Assembly (NCBI GenBank): GCA_028622995.1
Contig: JAJQJQ010000058.1
Location: 1,240,001-1,304,000, forward strand
Source: Panagrolaimus kolymaensis
Taxonomy: Eukaryota > Nematoda > Chromadorea > Rhabditida > Panagrolaimidae
Reading direction: 5' to 3'
Length of the DNA: 64,000 bases
The position numbers and the translations under genes were made by a program. A model generated the notes under the pieces. It ran no database searches. It was given only the letters and a program-made list of their open reading frames with translations, and was not told the origin of the DNA. Within the stretch, counting starts at the first letter, position 1. The number at the start of each line of letters is the position of its first letter. Positions 12,706 through 24,284 of the stretch are shown here, piece after piece.

Positions 12706-14253
12706 TCTTTCTTTTGAAAAGTTTTTTGATGATGAATGGAAAAAAACGCAATGAATGTAACTTTGAATTTTAAAAGAGAAAGAAAAAGCTGAAAATTTTT
12801 GTGATTTACAATTTATGCAAATTTTTCCTTGCAAACTTTATTTCTTACACATAAAATTCTTTCAAATTTTTAATTCAAAAGAAAGTTTTTGTCCAGGAAT
12901 TATTTTAGCCAATTATCAATGTCCAGAAAATCTATGGTAGCATCAAAATTGAATAAAAAATTAAAATTTTGCATCGCTCAAATTGTGTTTTCCATAACTT
13001 TAAAAAGTTTTATTAAAAATGATACATGTTTTGTAAAGGAAAAAAAGCTATTTGTTAGTTTTTTATGCATCAAGTGCAAAAGGCATTAAGAATATCGGAA
13101 TCTGTGGTAAAATTTTCAGATCGATAAACGCACGTTTGAAAATCAATCGGGGACACCTTTTTCATTTTTTGCTCGAGTAAAATCATTGTGATTGTTAATT
13201 AGCTTCTGACCAATGAATCAAGAAACTAATAAAATTTGACATTATTCAAAAAACATATTTGCTTTTAATTTTTGTTTAAAAAACGTTTCAAAGGCTCGCA
13301 TGTTTTTCTATTTTACAACAAAACAAGTAACATTGCCGGTCGGAAACCGGTGTAGCTTCTAGTTAAAATAAAATTTCAAGCAAAAATAAAAAATCTTCGC
13401 CATTTATGATTCATTTTTTATCAAGGAGGAAGAAATGCTTTGTTTTGGTGTTTATTTTTCCAAATGGTTTTCTCCTTTTTTTAATACAATATACACTTTT
13501 GAAAGAAAGGTACTCTTTGTTTGCTTTTGAAACAAACAAAAATCAATAAATTTCTTTCTCCTTTTTTTTGGAATATTTTGTTATTTTTTAATTTTTTACA
13601 CTTTCAAAATTAATTATCAAGAAACTTTATTTTAAATTCAACAATATGGAACTCATTTTTTTTACGACGCATCGGTGTTGTAAAAAAGTTCTTCAATTTG
13701 TTCGCATCTTTTCCTTTTATTGTAAACCACAATTTCAAACTTTATAATTCTGAAAAAAAAGCATGTTACCAAAGAAAGCAATAATGTATTTATTAATTTA
13801 CTTCATCCAATAAAATATTTTTTAACATTGATTTTTTCTTTCAGATAAGATTCAATTAGTTTTTTAAGAAAACCATTGTTCCGATAAAAAATGTTTTAAT
13901 AATCACATTACCTCTAAAAAAATACATCAAAGAATTGGTTGACAAAATTTATTTCTTCATTTTAAAACAAAAGATAAATAATGTAGCATTAAGTAAAAAA
14001 AATTTATGCTTCAAAAATTTTAGCACAATATATTTCTACATATGGCAAGCATATTCATGAACTTCTAAATTTTTTTCATCATAAAAATTAATGAATAAAA
14101 TAAGAAATCGTGATTTGTTACTCATTTTTGACGCCATTAGAATAAAAATTATTTTCGGTAGAATAAATTCTTTATGAATAACAAATTTTTTTAATATAAA
14201 ATAACAAAAAAGAAGATAGATTTTTAATTATAATTTCTGTTTGAGTTAAAATT
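12706..14253. other. Intergenic between divergent genes
   Basis: AT-rich. A short GC-rich hairpin-capable string (GCCGGTCGGAAACCGGT) occurs near 13335-13352. The receptor motif at 14110-14123 lies at the right end. Nothing coding is supported. Confidence 0.4.
14110..14123 (+). promoter_or_regulatory. Shared upstream chemoreceptor motif
   Basis: GTGATTTGTTACTC, 144 bp before the ATG at 14254. It is a variant of the GAGAYTTGTTAYTC motif found upstream of five other copies of this receptor family. Confidence 0.4.
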
Positions 14254-15578
14254 ATGACTTTATTATTGCAACTTCTTCGATATAATGACATCGCTGCCAC
14301 TTCGATAGCTATATTCGGCAATCTTCTTTTATTATTTCTTATATTATCTGTGAAAAAAGTGGCTATCAAGGGTATTAGTATAACTTTGTTACCAAATTGC
14401 ATTATGGATTTAATTGTAGCTTTTTTGACTTTGTTAACTCAACCTGTAAGTTTTTTATTTGGTAAACTTCTACTCCAGCGATTTAAAAAGACAAGAAGCC
14501 ACTATTTTTCCGTTGTTTTGAGCAGTTTTGCTTTAAAAAAAACTTCGAATTAGATTTTTTTAAAATAACAATTTTTAATCGAGCTTCGACCATTAAAAAT
14601 TCATTTTCAGCAAATTCTCATTGTTGTGAAACGTATTCATGTTGTAATTGGAAGCCCTTTATATAAATTTGGTTTCAAAGCTGGTAGCGTTCTAATGTGG
14701 TTTTATGGAGCATTTATGATGACGTCATTAAACGCAGTGTGTGTACCATTTTGCATAAGATATTTAATTATTTGCAGGTATCGTTTATCTCGGTCGCCAT
14801 TTATATTATTATAGAGTCTTTTAGAAACATTGAAGTCAAGGCTAGACTAGTGATAATTCTTTATATGTATTTAATATTTTTATTCATAATTTTATTTATT
14901 TTAATGATTTGGTGTTATCCCATGACTGCCTATCATAGCAATGTTTTAATGAATGATTTTTGGTTGGATGAATTTCCGGAAGGCCCAACATTTGTTTATG
15001 TTGGAATTGTATGTTAAAAATTTCTTTGAAAGATTTTTTATTTAATGGGATAATAATTTGTTTTTTTTAGACTGACCCACATTTCTTTGCTTTGGCTTTA
15101 TTCGTATCTATAGCATTATGCTTTAGCTACCGTTTGGTGGTATATTTTAGCATAAAAATGATTAAAAAAATGCGAATGCATTTATTGACAAATATAAAAA
15201 CAAAAAATTTAAGCAAACAGCTTAATAAAGCTTTAACCATTCAAGTAAATTCTTTTTCTCTCCACAAATCCGATAATTTTTTTACCAATAATTTAGGCAG
15301 TTGGTCCTTTGGTTATTTGTATTCCATTTTTATGTTTAGTTCTTGCATGCATTTTCAATGTTGATGAACCTTGGATTACTTTGTCTTTATCATTTTTCCT
15401 TGGTTGGATTTCTGTTGTTCATCCAATTGCTGCAATAACAATTATTGCACCATATCGACAAAGAACAAAACAGGTTTTCGGATTCAAAGAAAAAACTCAA
15501 ACTCAAGTTAGTGTTATTCCAACAACAACTAAAGTATCTACAAAGAATGATTCAAAAACAAGCGCTATACCAAGTTAA
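14254..15578 (+). CDS. Str/Srd-superfamily chemoreceptor, 332 aa, 5 exons
   Basis: Exons: 14254-14445, 14611-14777, 14825-15008, 15071-15244 and 15297-15578 (192, 167, 184, 174, 282 nt). All donors are GT and the frame is closed. Starts MTLLLQLLRYNDIAATSIAI. TM3 closes with PFCIRYLIICR, the loop before TM5 has FWLDEFPEGP, exon 4 ends in NKALTIQ, and TM7 closes with IIAPYRQR followed by a Thr/Lys-rich tail. Same plan as its tandem neighbour at 16376-17609, pointing to tandem duplication. Expected in sensory cilia as a GPCR. Confidence 0.9.
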
Positions 15579-16375
15579 TCGTTTCTAAATAAAAATTAAA
15601 CATATCAATGAAATTTTGATACCTCTTTTTAAATAAATTTTAATTTATCAAAAAAAAGTTTAGAATATCAAACAAAAAGAAAAAAGAGTACTTATTTTAG
15701 AATGTTCTAAATTATATCTCTCCAATAAAAATATCCAATTGTCTACCAAGCTTTTGTTTCTAAAGATTAACTGGTGAAAGAAAGAGGAAATATGCTAACA
15801 AAATAAAACTCTCAAAAGTTATTCATTTTCGGCAAAAAATAAAAAGAATGATACATTTCTTGGAACTTTTTCAGTTTATCACCCACTTTCTTCTTTTTTA
15901 TATTATAAAATTTGATAATTGCAGCCATTATTGTTTTTAATTCAATTTTTTTAGTGAAAAATAAATTTCTTTATTTCGTATTTCAGTATTTTATAGTTCG
16001 AATTCCATTTTGTAGCCCGTGTACGTATGTATACGATAAATGGCATATGTGTCTCCAAGATTCATTATTAATGAACTTTAATTAAAGGAAATATGAACAA
16101 TACTAATAATAAAACATTGAATGCGAAAGACATTTAACTAATCTCTCTTTTATAACATTTACAGAAAGAAGTTGTTTTTCGCTAAAATAACCAACCACCA
16201 GTCCCCGTATTATTTATGCACACTTTTTTTTCTTCTGAAAATTGTTATTTCTTATTAAAAAAAAATTACATACAGCAAAAAAATTTTTTACTTTTTTAAA
16301 TTTTTATAATAACAAAAGTTTGATTTTTTTTATTACGATACATACTTTCGAATTTTAGAAGTGGACGTTAAAGTT
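15579..16375. other. Spacer between tandem receptors
   Basis: AT-rich spacer that must hold the 3' UTR of one receptor and the promoter of the next. I found no clear copy of the shared GAGAYTTGTTAYTC motif here, though CGCTAAAATAA near 16177 recurs upstream of the copy at 19254. Confidence 0.4.
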
Positions 16376-17609
16376 ATGACTTTATTATTGCAACTTCGTC
16401 AATATAATGACATCACTGCCACATCGATTGCAATTTTAGGGAATTTACTTTTATTATTCCTTGTAATAACCGAAAAAAAGGTTACACTAAAAAATATTAG
16501 CATCACTTTGGTTCCAAATTCGTTGATTGATTTAACGAATGCGTTTTTGACATTGTTAACGCAACCGGTAAGTTCTTTTCTCAAGTACACAGCTAGGTAT
16601 TACTATTTAAGATATTTTCTTTTTTTAGCAAATCCTTGTAATTGACACAAATGTGTATATTGTTATCGGGAGTCCTATTTATAAACTTGGTTTTACTTTT
16701 GGAACTGTTTTAATATGGATTTATGCCGCATTTTTAATTACAGCTCTTAATGCAATTTGTATTCCATTTTGTATACGATATTTAATTATTTGCAGGTATG
16801 TCTGATAGTTTTTGAAACTTATTATTGGTTCTAATTATTTTTTTTAGGAATATTAAAGTAAAAGTAAAACAAGTTATTTTCCTTTATTGTTGTTTGCTTT
16901 TAATTTTTATAGTAAATTTGGTATTGCTTATAAAATGTTATCCTTTGAAAGATTATGACAACAGCGCTTTATTAAATGATTTTTGGCTTGACGAATTTCC
17001 TAAAGGGCCTATATTTGTTTCTATTGAAATTGTAAGTTGAAAGTAACCAACTCAAGGTGCTAATATAATTTAAGTTTTAGGTGAATCAAAATGTTTTGAT
17101 TCTTTGTTCTACGATATGCATAAGCATGTCGTTTAGTTATTCTTTAGTTGTATATTTTAGTTTTAAAATGGTTAAAAAATTACAAATCCATGTTTTAAAT
17201 CATTCAAATACAAAAGCTTTGAGCAAACAATTAAATAAAGCTTTGACAATTCAAGTGAAGCTTTTAATACAGTAAAATTGCATTTTTCTTTAACCCTAAT
17301 TTTCAGGCGATATGCCCTCTAATGATTGGAAATATTCCATTTATTTGTATGATTTTTGCCTGCATTTTAAACTTTGATGAACCACTGATAACTTTAAGTT
17401 TATCATTTTTTCTTGGATGGATTTCTGTTGTTCATCCTATAGCTGCCATTTTTATAATTACTCCATATCGCCAGAGAGTAAAAGCATTTCTCCGATTTAA
17501 AGAAAAAACTCAGCCACAAGCTAGTGGCATCCCAACAACTAAAATATTTACAAAAAATGAATCAAAGGCAAGCGCAATACCTGAAATTTCATTTCTGAAC
17601 GAGAATTAA
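16376..17609 (+). CDS. Str/Srd-superfamily chemoreceptor, 339 aa, 5 exons
   Basis: Exons: 16376-16567, 16629-16795, 16848-17031, 17081-17254 and 17307-17609 (192, 167, 184, 174, 303 nt). Introns are 49-61 bp; the fourth donor is GTGAAG. Intact frame. Start MTLLLQLRQYNDITATSIAI; PFCIRYLIICR closes TM3; FWLDEFPKGP before TM5; ITPYRQR closes TM7. The open frame continues five codons upstream of the ATG without another ATG, so the family start is preferred. Chemosensory GPCR. Confidence 0.9.
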
Positions 17610-17692
17610 TCATGCGAACATACAACTTTTATTATAAAATCTCCATCTTCATTTATATTTTTTTAAAATATTATTATTTCGGTTGCTTATGG

Positions 17693-18108
17693 GTAGGGTG
17701 GACCGATCTACCGGTAGATTGAAAAATCGGTAGATCTACTGAAATCTACCGCAAGTCCAAAATTCGAAAATGAAAGGGATTATGAATCAAGGAATACAAA
17801 ATTAAGAATATAAGGCTATTTCTGGGCAGAAAAATAGGTTTTGCAAACTTTAAAAAAAAATTCATTTTTTCAACAGGGTGGGCCAAGCTATTACTTTCCT
17901 ATCATACGCTATCCCCTGTTAAAAAAAGTCAAAAATTTTCGGAAATAGAGAAAACATCGTTTTTATGCATTTTAGAACCTTCTAATTCATAACTGTCGCT
18001 TAAAAAACTCAGAGAACCTCTTCTTTTAAATTTTGGTGGCGTGGTAGATTTCGGTAGATTTGAAAATTTTTTCGGTAGATTTCGGTAGATCTACCCGGTC
18101 CACCCTAC
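17693..18108. mobile_element. Non-autonomous DNA transposon (MITE-like), 416 bp
   Basis: The ends are a perfect 13-bp inverted repeat, GTAGGGTGGACCG on the left and its complement on the right. The element is flanked by a perfect 6-bp direct repeat, TTATGG, at 17687-17692 and 18109-18114, as expected for a target-site duplication. Inside both ends are several copies of GGTAGAT, subterminal repeats that often bind transposase. There is no transposase frame, so it would have to be moved in trans. The internal AACAGGG/CCCTGTT arms (about 17871-17922) suggest a nested smaller palindrome. Confidence 0.8.
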
Positions 18109-18589
18109 TTATGGGTGTTAATTCTTTTTTCCCTTTTGTTTTGTTTCATCGAAAAGGAAAAAAAAGAATGGAAAATAGAGTGGAGACGCGTCATAAAATT
18201 TTATAAATCTCTAGTAAATGGCCATTTATAAAGTTTGTCTAAATGGAAATAATTTTTTTTAATAAGATATAATCAAGTATAAAGAAAACAAAGAAGATTA
18301 AGAAACTTAATTCCTTAAAAATGTGATTTTTTGCTCTGACATAATTGCATTTTTTAAAAAAGAACTAATTAATATCACTCTAAAGCCTTATTAGGGTTTT
18401 TTTTAAATAATTAACTCAAGAAAAAAAGATGAGCGTAGTTATTTTATGATTAAACACCACGAACAAGAAATACTAACCACTAAAACTACAAAAATTAATG
18501 ACCATAATAAATTTTTACCCCTGAAGACATTTTACGAAATAGTTAATTATTTTTGAGAAATAATTAAACAAAAAAAGCTTTGTATATAT

Positions 18590-18850
18590 ATGATTCAAAC
18601 ACATATGCACCATGTTGCATTTTTTATGGTAGGAGTTTTTAGTATTAATTTAATTATACTAAAAATTATTTTTTTCTCAAAGTATGCGTCTTATATGATA
18701 TTCAGGAAAATAAATTGCAATACTCACCTTCATAAAATATTTTATGCTGCACATTTTTTGTCGGATTAAATTTGCTCAAGACGCTCATAATTAATACACT
18801 TTAATTAAAATAAGACAACAAGAGAAAAATAAGATAGAAAATAATAGAAG
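18590..18850 (+). repeat. Segmental repeat, left copy
   Basis: Direct, diverged copy of 24535-24785. Both start near CACATATGCACCATGTTGCA and run through TCTCAAAGTATGC and CTCATAATTAATACAC. No coding content. Confidence 0.6.
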
Positions 18851-18964
18851 ATGAATTACTCATTTATAAAAGCATAATTATTAAATTGTATTCGCAACTT
18901 CCTTATAAGTGAAATTTATTTCATTATAGAATAACGATTTATGAGCTGACAAATCTCATTAATA

Positions 18965-19185
18965 ATGTTCTTTAATTATTAAATTTTTAATTATTAAAAA
19001 AAATACATTTACAGTAACGAGATAAAAAACTCGAGATTTGTTAGTCTTCATCATTTAACTATAGAATCCTCACCAAAAAATTACATTCGCTAAAATAATT
19101 ACTTTAAAAATTATTCTTTTTGTTTTATTTGTCGAAAGTTATTAATTTTTATAAAAAAAACTCATATAAAATAAAGATTTTTCTT
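18965..19185 (+). repeat. Receptor-promoter repeat, left copy
   Basis: About 220 bp nearly identical to 21077-21300. Each lies immediately upstream of a chemoreceptor copy (19254 and 21369), so the two genes were duplicated together with their promoter. Confidence 0.7.
19033..19046 (+). promoter_or_regulatory. Shared upstream chemoreceptor motif
   Basis: GAGATTTGTTAGTC, 221 bp before the ATG at 19254. One of the family-wide motif copies. Confidence 0.45.
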
Positions 19186-19253
19186 CCTATTTTTTAAATA
19201 CAAAAGTTTTTATATTTTTAAATAACTTTTTAATTTGGAGTGACTTTAAAGCT

Positions 19254-20447
19254 ATGACATTATTATTAAGACTCCTTCAATATAATGATATTTTTGCGAC
19301 TTCGATTGCGATAATGGGAAATTTACTTTTATTATTTCTTGTGGTATCTGTGAAAAATGTTACAATTAAAAAGATTAGCGTCACTTTGGTTCCAAATTCT
19401 TTCATAGATTTAATGACTGCTTTTTTAACGTTATTAACTCAACCGGTAAGTGAATTTTTCAAGTACCTAAACATCAGTAGTTATGTTATTATTTTTTTAG
19501 CAAGTACTTGTAATTAACGGTATTGGCCATTTTCTTATTGGTAACCCTTTATATAAATTAGGTTTTAATTTTGGGATAATTTTAATATGGATTTATACTG
19601 CATTTATGATGACTTCATTAAACGCAGTGTGTATACCTTTTTGTATTCGATATTTAATTATTTGCAGGTATTTATTAAGGCATAAATTTTATATAAATAT
19701 CATATAAAAAAACTTTTTCTTTCAGGAATATTGAGATTAAAGCTAAACAAGTTTATTTTCTTTATTGTTGCTTACTTTTACTTTTTATATTTATTTTTAT
19801 ATTGGTTATAAGATGCTATCCTCTGAAGTATTACGATAATAGTTTTTTGAAGACTGATTTTTGGCTTGATGAATTTCCCGAAGGGCCTATATTTGTTTCT
19901 GTTGAGATCGTAAGTTAAAAATTACTCTGCTGAAGCGAATATCGATACATAAATTTTAGGCGAGTCAAGATTTTTTGGATTCTTTGCTCTGTCTTATGCA
20001 TAAGCATGTCATTTACGTATGGTTTGGTTGTATACTTTAGTTTTAAAATGATTAAAATGTTACAAACTCATGTTTCAAATCATTCAAACACAAAAATTTT
20101 GAGCAAACAAGTAAATAAAGCTTTAACAATTCAAGTAAGGCTTTTAAATAAAACTCTGTATTTTTTAATAACCATGTCAAACATTATAGGCTATATGTCC
20201 TTTGATTATTGGAAATATACCATTTATTTGTATAGTTCTTGCTTGTATTTTTAATATTGATGATCAAAGAATAACTCTATGTTTATCGTTTTTCTTTGGA
20301 TGGATTTCGGTTGTTCATCCAATTGCTGCCATAACAATAATCGCGCCATATCGACAAAGAGTAAAAAAAATTTTCGGATTTAAAGAAAAAAATAATTCAC
20401 AAATTACTGTCATTCAAGCAACCAACGTATCAACTCTGAATGGTTAA
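19254..20447 (+). pseudogene. Chemoreceptor with 1-nt frameshift in exon 4
   Basis: Exons by homology: 19254-19445, 19501-19667, 19726-19909, 19960-20134 and 20190-20447. Exons 1-3 are intact (192, 167, 184 nt). Exon 4 is 175 nt where every paralog of this subgroup has 174. Aligned with 17081-17254, the extra base lies in the run around 19970-19976 (GATTTTTTGG against ATGTTTTG). Read through, the frame meets a stop within exon 4, before TM6-TM7. After the shift the frame encodes normal family sequence (SFTYGLVVYFSFKM, NKALTIQ), and exon 5 ends normally with APYRQR. Either a young pseudogene or a homopolymer sequencing error. No alternative AG restores the frame. Confidence 0.75.
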
Positions 20448-20507
20448 AAAAAGAATATGATACCAAAAATATAATTTCTGAAAGAGCATTTAATAAATTA
20501 ACTAAAC

Positions 20508-20731
20508 CATACATGGGCACAGGGTGTGTTTGGGTGAATTATGACACACCAAGGGGTACCACTGAGGTTTTCAAAAAATCTAAATAAAATCAAAAGGAAT
20601 TCCATGGAAAAATATTTTCGGGTATCGCATACTTTCAAGCTAACCATAAAATCACATATACAGGAATCTTTTTAAAAAAATTTTGGGATACAGCTAGAAA
20701 AAAAAATAGCACCCCACCTTGCCCATGTATG
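20508..20731. mobile_element. hAT-like MITE, 224 bp
   Basis: Both ends begin CATACATGGGCA as an inverted repeat (12 bp perfect, then imperfect GGTG-rich similarity). A perfect 8-bp direct repeat, AACTAAAC, flanks it at 20500-20507 and 20732-20739. An 8-bp duplication is the hallmark of hAT-superfamily insertion. No open frame, so non-autonomous. It sits about 60 bp after the stop of the receptor ending at 20447. Confidence 0.82.
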
Positions 20732-21076
20732 AACTAAACATTGGAATTTTGGACATTTTGAATGAAATAAATTTATATGTAAAAAAGTTTAGCATAAATA
20801 AAAAAAGAAAGGACTGTACCAACCAATTCTTTTATTTACGTTAATTAAATATTATTAAAGGCGATTAATTATCTTTTATTTGTCCCTATCTTTGGAGTTG
20901 AAGAACTTTTTCTTAAGTTTGTGTAGCTATTATTATACCCGGAACAAACAGAATATCTTCGTAGAAAAGTTGCAAAATAACTAGTACGATGTGTAACAAG
21001 ATTAATGAATTTATGAGTCAAAAATGATAAAAAATAAGTTAATTAGAATAAGTAAACACAGAGTGAATTAACATTT

Positions 21077-21300
21077 AATAATGTTCTTTAATTATTAAAT
21101 TTTTAATTATTAAAAAAAATACATTTACAGTAACGAGATAAAAAACTCGAGATTTGTTAGTCTTCATCATTTAATTATAGAATCCTCAACAAAAAATTAC
21201 ATTCGCTAAAATAATTACTTTAAAAATTATTCTTTTTGTTTTATTGTATTTGTCGAAAGTTATTAATTTTTATAAAAAAAATTCATATAAAATAAAATTT
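21077..21300 (+). repeat. Receptor-promoter repeat, right copy
   Basis: Nearly identical to 18965-19185, with a few substitutions and one small insertion. It belongs to the promoter of the pseudogene at 21369. Confidence 0.7.
21149..21162 (+). promoter_or_regulatory. Shared upstream chemoreceptor motif
   Basis: GAGATTTGTTAGTC, 220 bp before the ATG at 21369. Confidence 0.45.
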
Positions 21301-21368
21301 TATTTTACTTATTTTTTAATAACAAAAAAATAAATTTCTTACATTTAAGCTTTGGCTGAATCTGAGTT

Positions 21369-22624
21369 ATGACTTTATTATTAAAGCTTCTTCAATATAA
21401 TGATACCATCGCTACTACGATTGCAATTTTAGGCAACTTATTTTTATTGTATCTTGTAATCAATGAAAAAAAAAGTTACGATTAAAAATATTGGCGTTAC
21501 ACTTGTTCCAAATTCTATCATAGATTTGATGTCAGCTTTTATAACATTATTAACACAACCAGTAAGTAATAGAATTTTAAAAGCCCCTATAAGATAGGAC
21601 TAGATAGACTAATCAAACTTAAAAATATCTCGAATTTTTTTTCAGCGATTTCTTGTAATCGAAAAAAATGTCTATATTGTTATTGGAAGTCCTCTTCACC
21701 ACTTTGGGTTTACTGTAGGAAATATTTTGATGTGGCTTTATGGAGCATTTGTGGTTACTACATTGAGCGCAGTTTGTATTCCATTTTGTATTAGATATTT
21801 AATTATTTGTAGGCACGTTAACAAATTTTGAAATTTATAATACATAATTTTTTATTTTTTGTTGTTATTTTAGAAATATTAAGATTAAGGCTAAGCAAAT
21901 TATTTTCCTTTATTGTTGCTTGCTTTTACTTTTTATATTTGTTTTGGTATTGATTATAAGATGTTATCCTATAAAAGATTATGATAGCAGCGCTTTAATG
22001 AATGATTTTTGGCTTGATGAATTTCCTGAAGGACTTGTTTTTGTTTCGATTAGTATTGTATGTTTTTAAACAACTATGTTTATTGATATTAATATCTTCC
22101 TAATTTTTAGATACATCCCTCGTTCTTATTTTTGTGTGCATAGGTGTGTATAAGCATGTCATTTACTTATGGCTTGGTTGTATATTTTAGTTTTAAAATG
22201 GTTAAAAAATTAAAAAATCATATTGCAATTCATACAAATACAAAAATCTTGAGTAAACAACTCAATAAAGCTTTAACTATTCAAGTAAGCTTTTAGTGTG
22301 TTAATCCTCGTTTTACTATAAGTCTCGCAAATTTGTTAGGCCATATGTCCTTTGATTATTGGAAATATCCCATTAGTATGTATAACTTTGGCTTGCATTT
22401 TTAATATTGATGATCAAAGAATAACTTTATGTTTATCATTTTTTCTTGGTTGGATTTCAGTTGTTCATCCTATTGCCGCAATAACAATTATCACTCCATA
22501 TCGACTAAGAATAAAAGAAATTATCGGACTGAAAAAGAAAACTTCTTCGCCAATAACAATAATCCCAGCAACCAAAATATCAACAAAGAACGACTCAAAA
22601 ACTATTATTATCGCAAATAAATAA
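21369..22624 (+). pseudogene. Chemoreceptor pseudogene with frameshift and nonsense codon
   Basis: Exons by homology: 21369-21561, 21646-21812, 21874-22057, 22111-22284 and 22340-22624. Exon 1 is 193 nt instead of 192: a run of nine A after CAATG adds one base to the normal GAAAAAAAG, and the frame stops soon after. Exon 4 carries an in-frame TAG at 22141-22143, just before the VCISMSFTYG segment. Exons 2, 3 and 5 read normally, including PFCIRYLIIC and ITPYRLR. Intron 2 begins with GC (AG|GCACGT). Two independent lesions make loss of function likely, although decay looks recent. Confidence 0.85.
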
Positions 22625-23008
22625 TCTCTGAAAATTCATTAAGAAATTAAAAACCCTTATAAATTCGTTAATTACTGTTACAAATATAAATTTACATTTA
22701 TGTAAGAAAAAATATAGTGAAAACTCATTTTAAAAATATTAGACGGTAGAATTTTAAAAAATTCGACTAATGCATTTTTTTAGTTTTAATTTATAATGTT
22801 ACTAATTATACAAGGACTTTCTCGACCAATAAGGTCCCAAAAATGATTACAGTATGTATTTTAAAAAATTTCATAATCTTTCCTCCAGATGTTTTATAAG
22901 TACTTCTTTCTTCTATTTTTGTACTCTATATGCATTCATTTAGAAGGCCAACCACCATTAAATTTATATATGTACTTTAAGACACGAAAAAACAAAAATA
23001 AAAAATGA

Positions 23009-23022
23009 GAGATTTGTTATTC
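23009..23022 (+). promoter_or_regulatory. Orphan copy of shared receptor motif
   Basis: GAGATTTGTTATTC with no intact receptor start downstream. It precedes the exon-5 relic, so it is probably the promoter of a deleted gene copy. Confidence 0.3.
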
Positions 23023-23155
23023 ACTTAAAACTCATTAACTAAAGACAATTATTGTATTAATTATTGCGAAAAGTTTATATCTTGAAGAATAATGGCTTTA
23101 CTGTCTAATTATTAAATAAGGAAATAAAGAGAAAAAAAAAGATTTCTAACTTGAA

Positions 23156-23222
23156 ATTAAGACTATTTTATGTTTATCTTTTTTTCTTGGCGGGGTCTCT
23201 GTTGTACGTTCAATTGCTGCTT
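23156..23222 (+). pseudogene. Exon-5 relic of a chemoreceptor
   Basis: In one frame it reads TILCLSFFLGGVSVVRSIAA followed by a stop, matching TLCLSFFLGWISVVHPIAA in the last exon of paralogs (TM7). No other exons are found around it except an orphan promoter motif. A decayed fragment. Confidence 0.6.
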
Positions 23223-23599
23223 AATTTTGTAAATTTTATTTTCATGAAGGAAACCACAGATGTTTATTACCAAGTTTTTGTTTTTTTTCTTGACTTTGGA
23301 AAGAAAAAAAAATTGTTAAAAATTCAAAAAATATCGCTCTTAAAAGTGACTCATTTTCAAGAAAAAAAAAAGAAGATTTATTTCATGATTTTTTCTATCA
23401 AAAAAAAGAATGTCATCTGTCATTAGTTTATTATTTATTTTTTTTTTCAAAGCGGTAGAAGCGCTTGAGAAAAAATTCACTTGAAAAAGACCTCGATTAT
23501 TTTGTGTGGGCGAAAAATGAATAAATGAAAATATGTACATTAGCTTGGTACAAATTATGTCAACGTAACATTAATAAACTTTTTCACGTTTATAAACTC

Positions 23600-24010
23600 C
23601 ACACGTAAACAACATTGATATGAAGGCACACACATGCAATTAATAATGCTGTTGGTAAATGCGTATGTACAAAATTTTCAAAGATAGAATGCTGTAAACA
23701 AAAAATAAACTTAGTGCAACCAAACTCGACCGCGATAGAAAATAGTGAAAGATCGATAGCAGATAACAAACAAGTCCAATAAGTTTAGATGTCAAGAATA
23801 AAAGTAAACAATATATTGCATAAATTGGTCACAAATGAAGAACAAAAAATACATAAGAAATCAAAATCAATACACATATATAAATCTTATTACATAAAGA
23901 TAAAACCAAAGCACATAATCATAATTGATATTTTAAAGGATTTCATTTTCATTGTTAACATTCAATTGATAAAGTTTGAAATGGTAAAGACCAGCAAAGA
24001 TTGTCCAACT
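23600..24010 (+). repeat. Segmental repeat with TSPO 3' end, left copy
   Basis: Diverged direct copy of about 24965-25380. Shared landmarks are TAATGCTGTTGGTAAATGC, GCAGATAACAAACAA and ATAAAACCAAAGCACATAATC. Its right end (about 23931-24010) corresponds to the last ~25 codons and the stop of the minus-strand TSPO-like gene and breaks off there. This is a partial gene copy, not functional. Confidence 0.7.
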
Positions 24011-24062
24011 GGCTAATAATTAAAACAATGAATAAAACAGAAAAAATAAAAATAAAGAAGAC

Positions 24063-24076
24063 GAGACATGTTATTC
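24063..24076 (+). promoter_or_regulatory. Shared upstream chemoreceptor motif
   Basis: GAGACATGTTATTC, 222 bp before the ATG at 24285, which now heads only an exon-1 relic. Confidence 0.4.
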
Positions 24077-24284
24077 TTGTTTCTTCATCAACGACGAAAA
24101 ATTAATTAACACTAAAACTATTAAAACTAACTTTTTTATAAATACTCCTTTCTATAAACTCTTTAGAAAATTATTAATTATTTCGAGAAACATTAAAAAG
24201 AAAAAAGCCCTAAATCATTATCGTCATTAAGCAACAGACGTAAAAGGTAATTTTACCTTTTAAAGTTTTTTTGCCTCGAAAATT

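Larger units (their letters stand above)
17610..19253. other. Intergenic with transposon and repeats
   Basis: Holds the 416-bp element at 17693-18108, the left copies of two segmental repeats (18590-18850 and 18965-19185) and the shared motif at 19033-19046. No gene is supported. Confidence 0.5.
20732..21368. other. Intergenic upstream of receptor pseudogene
   Basis: After the MITE, AT-rich sequence leads into the promoter repeat copy at 21077-21300. Nothing else is supported. Confidence 0.4.
22625..24284. other. Intergenic with receptor relics and a TSPO 3'-end copy
   Basis: Contains an orphan copy of the receptor motif (23009-23022), an exon-5 relic (23156-23222), the left copy of a segmental repeat that includes the 3' end of the TSPO-like gene (about 23600-24010) and the motif of the exon-1 relic (24063-24076). 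Confidence 0.5.

Noticed and set aside
13335..13352. GC-rich hairpin-capable string
   Set aside because: Too short to call a terminator, RNA or element; no duplicate found nearby.
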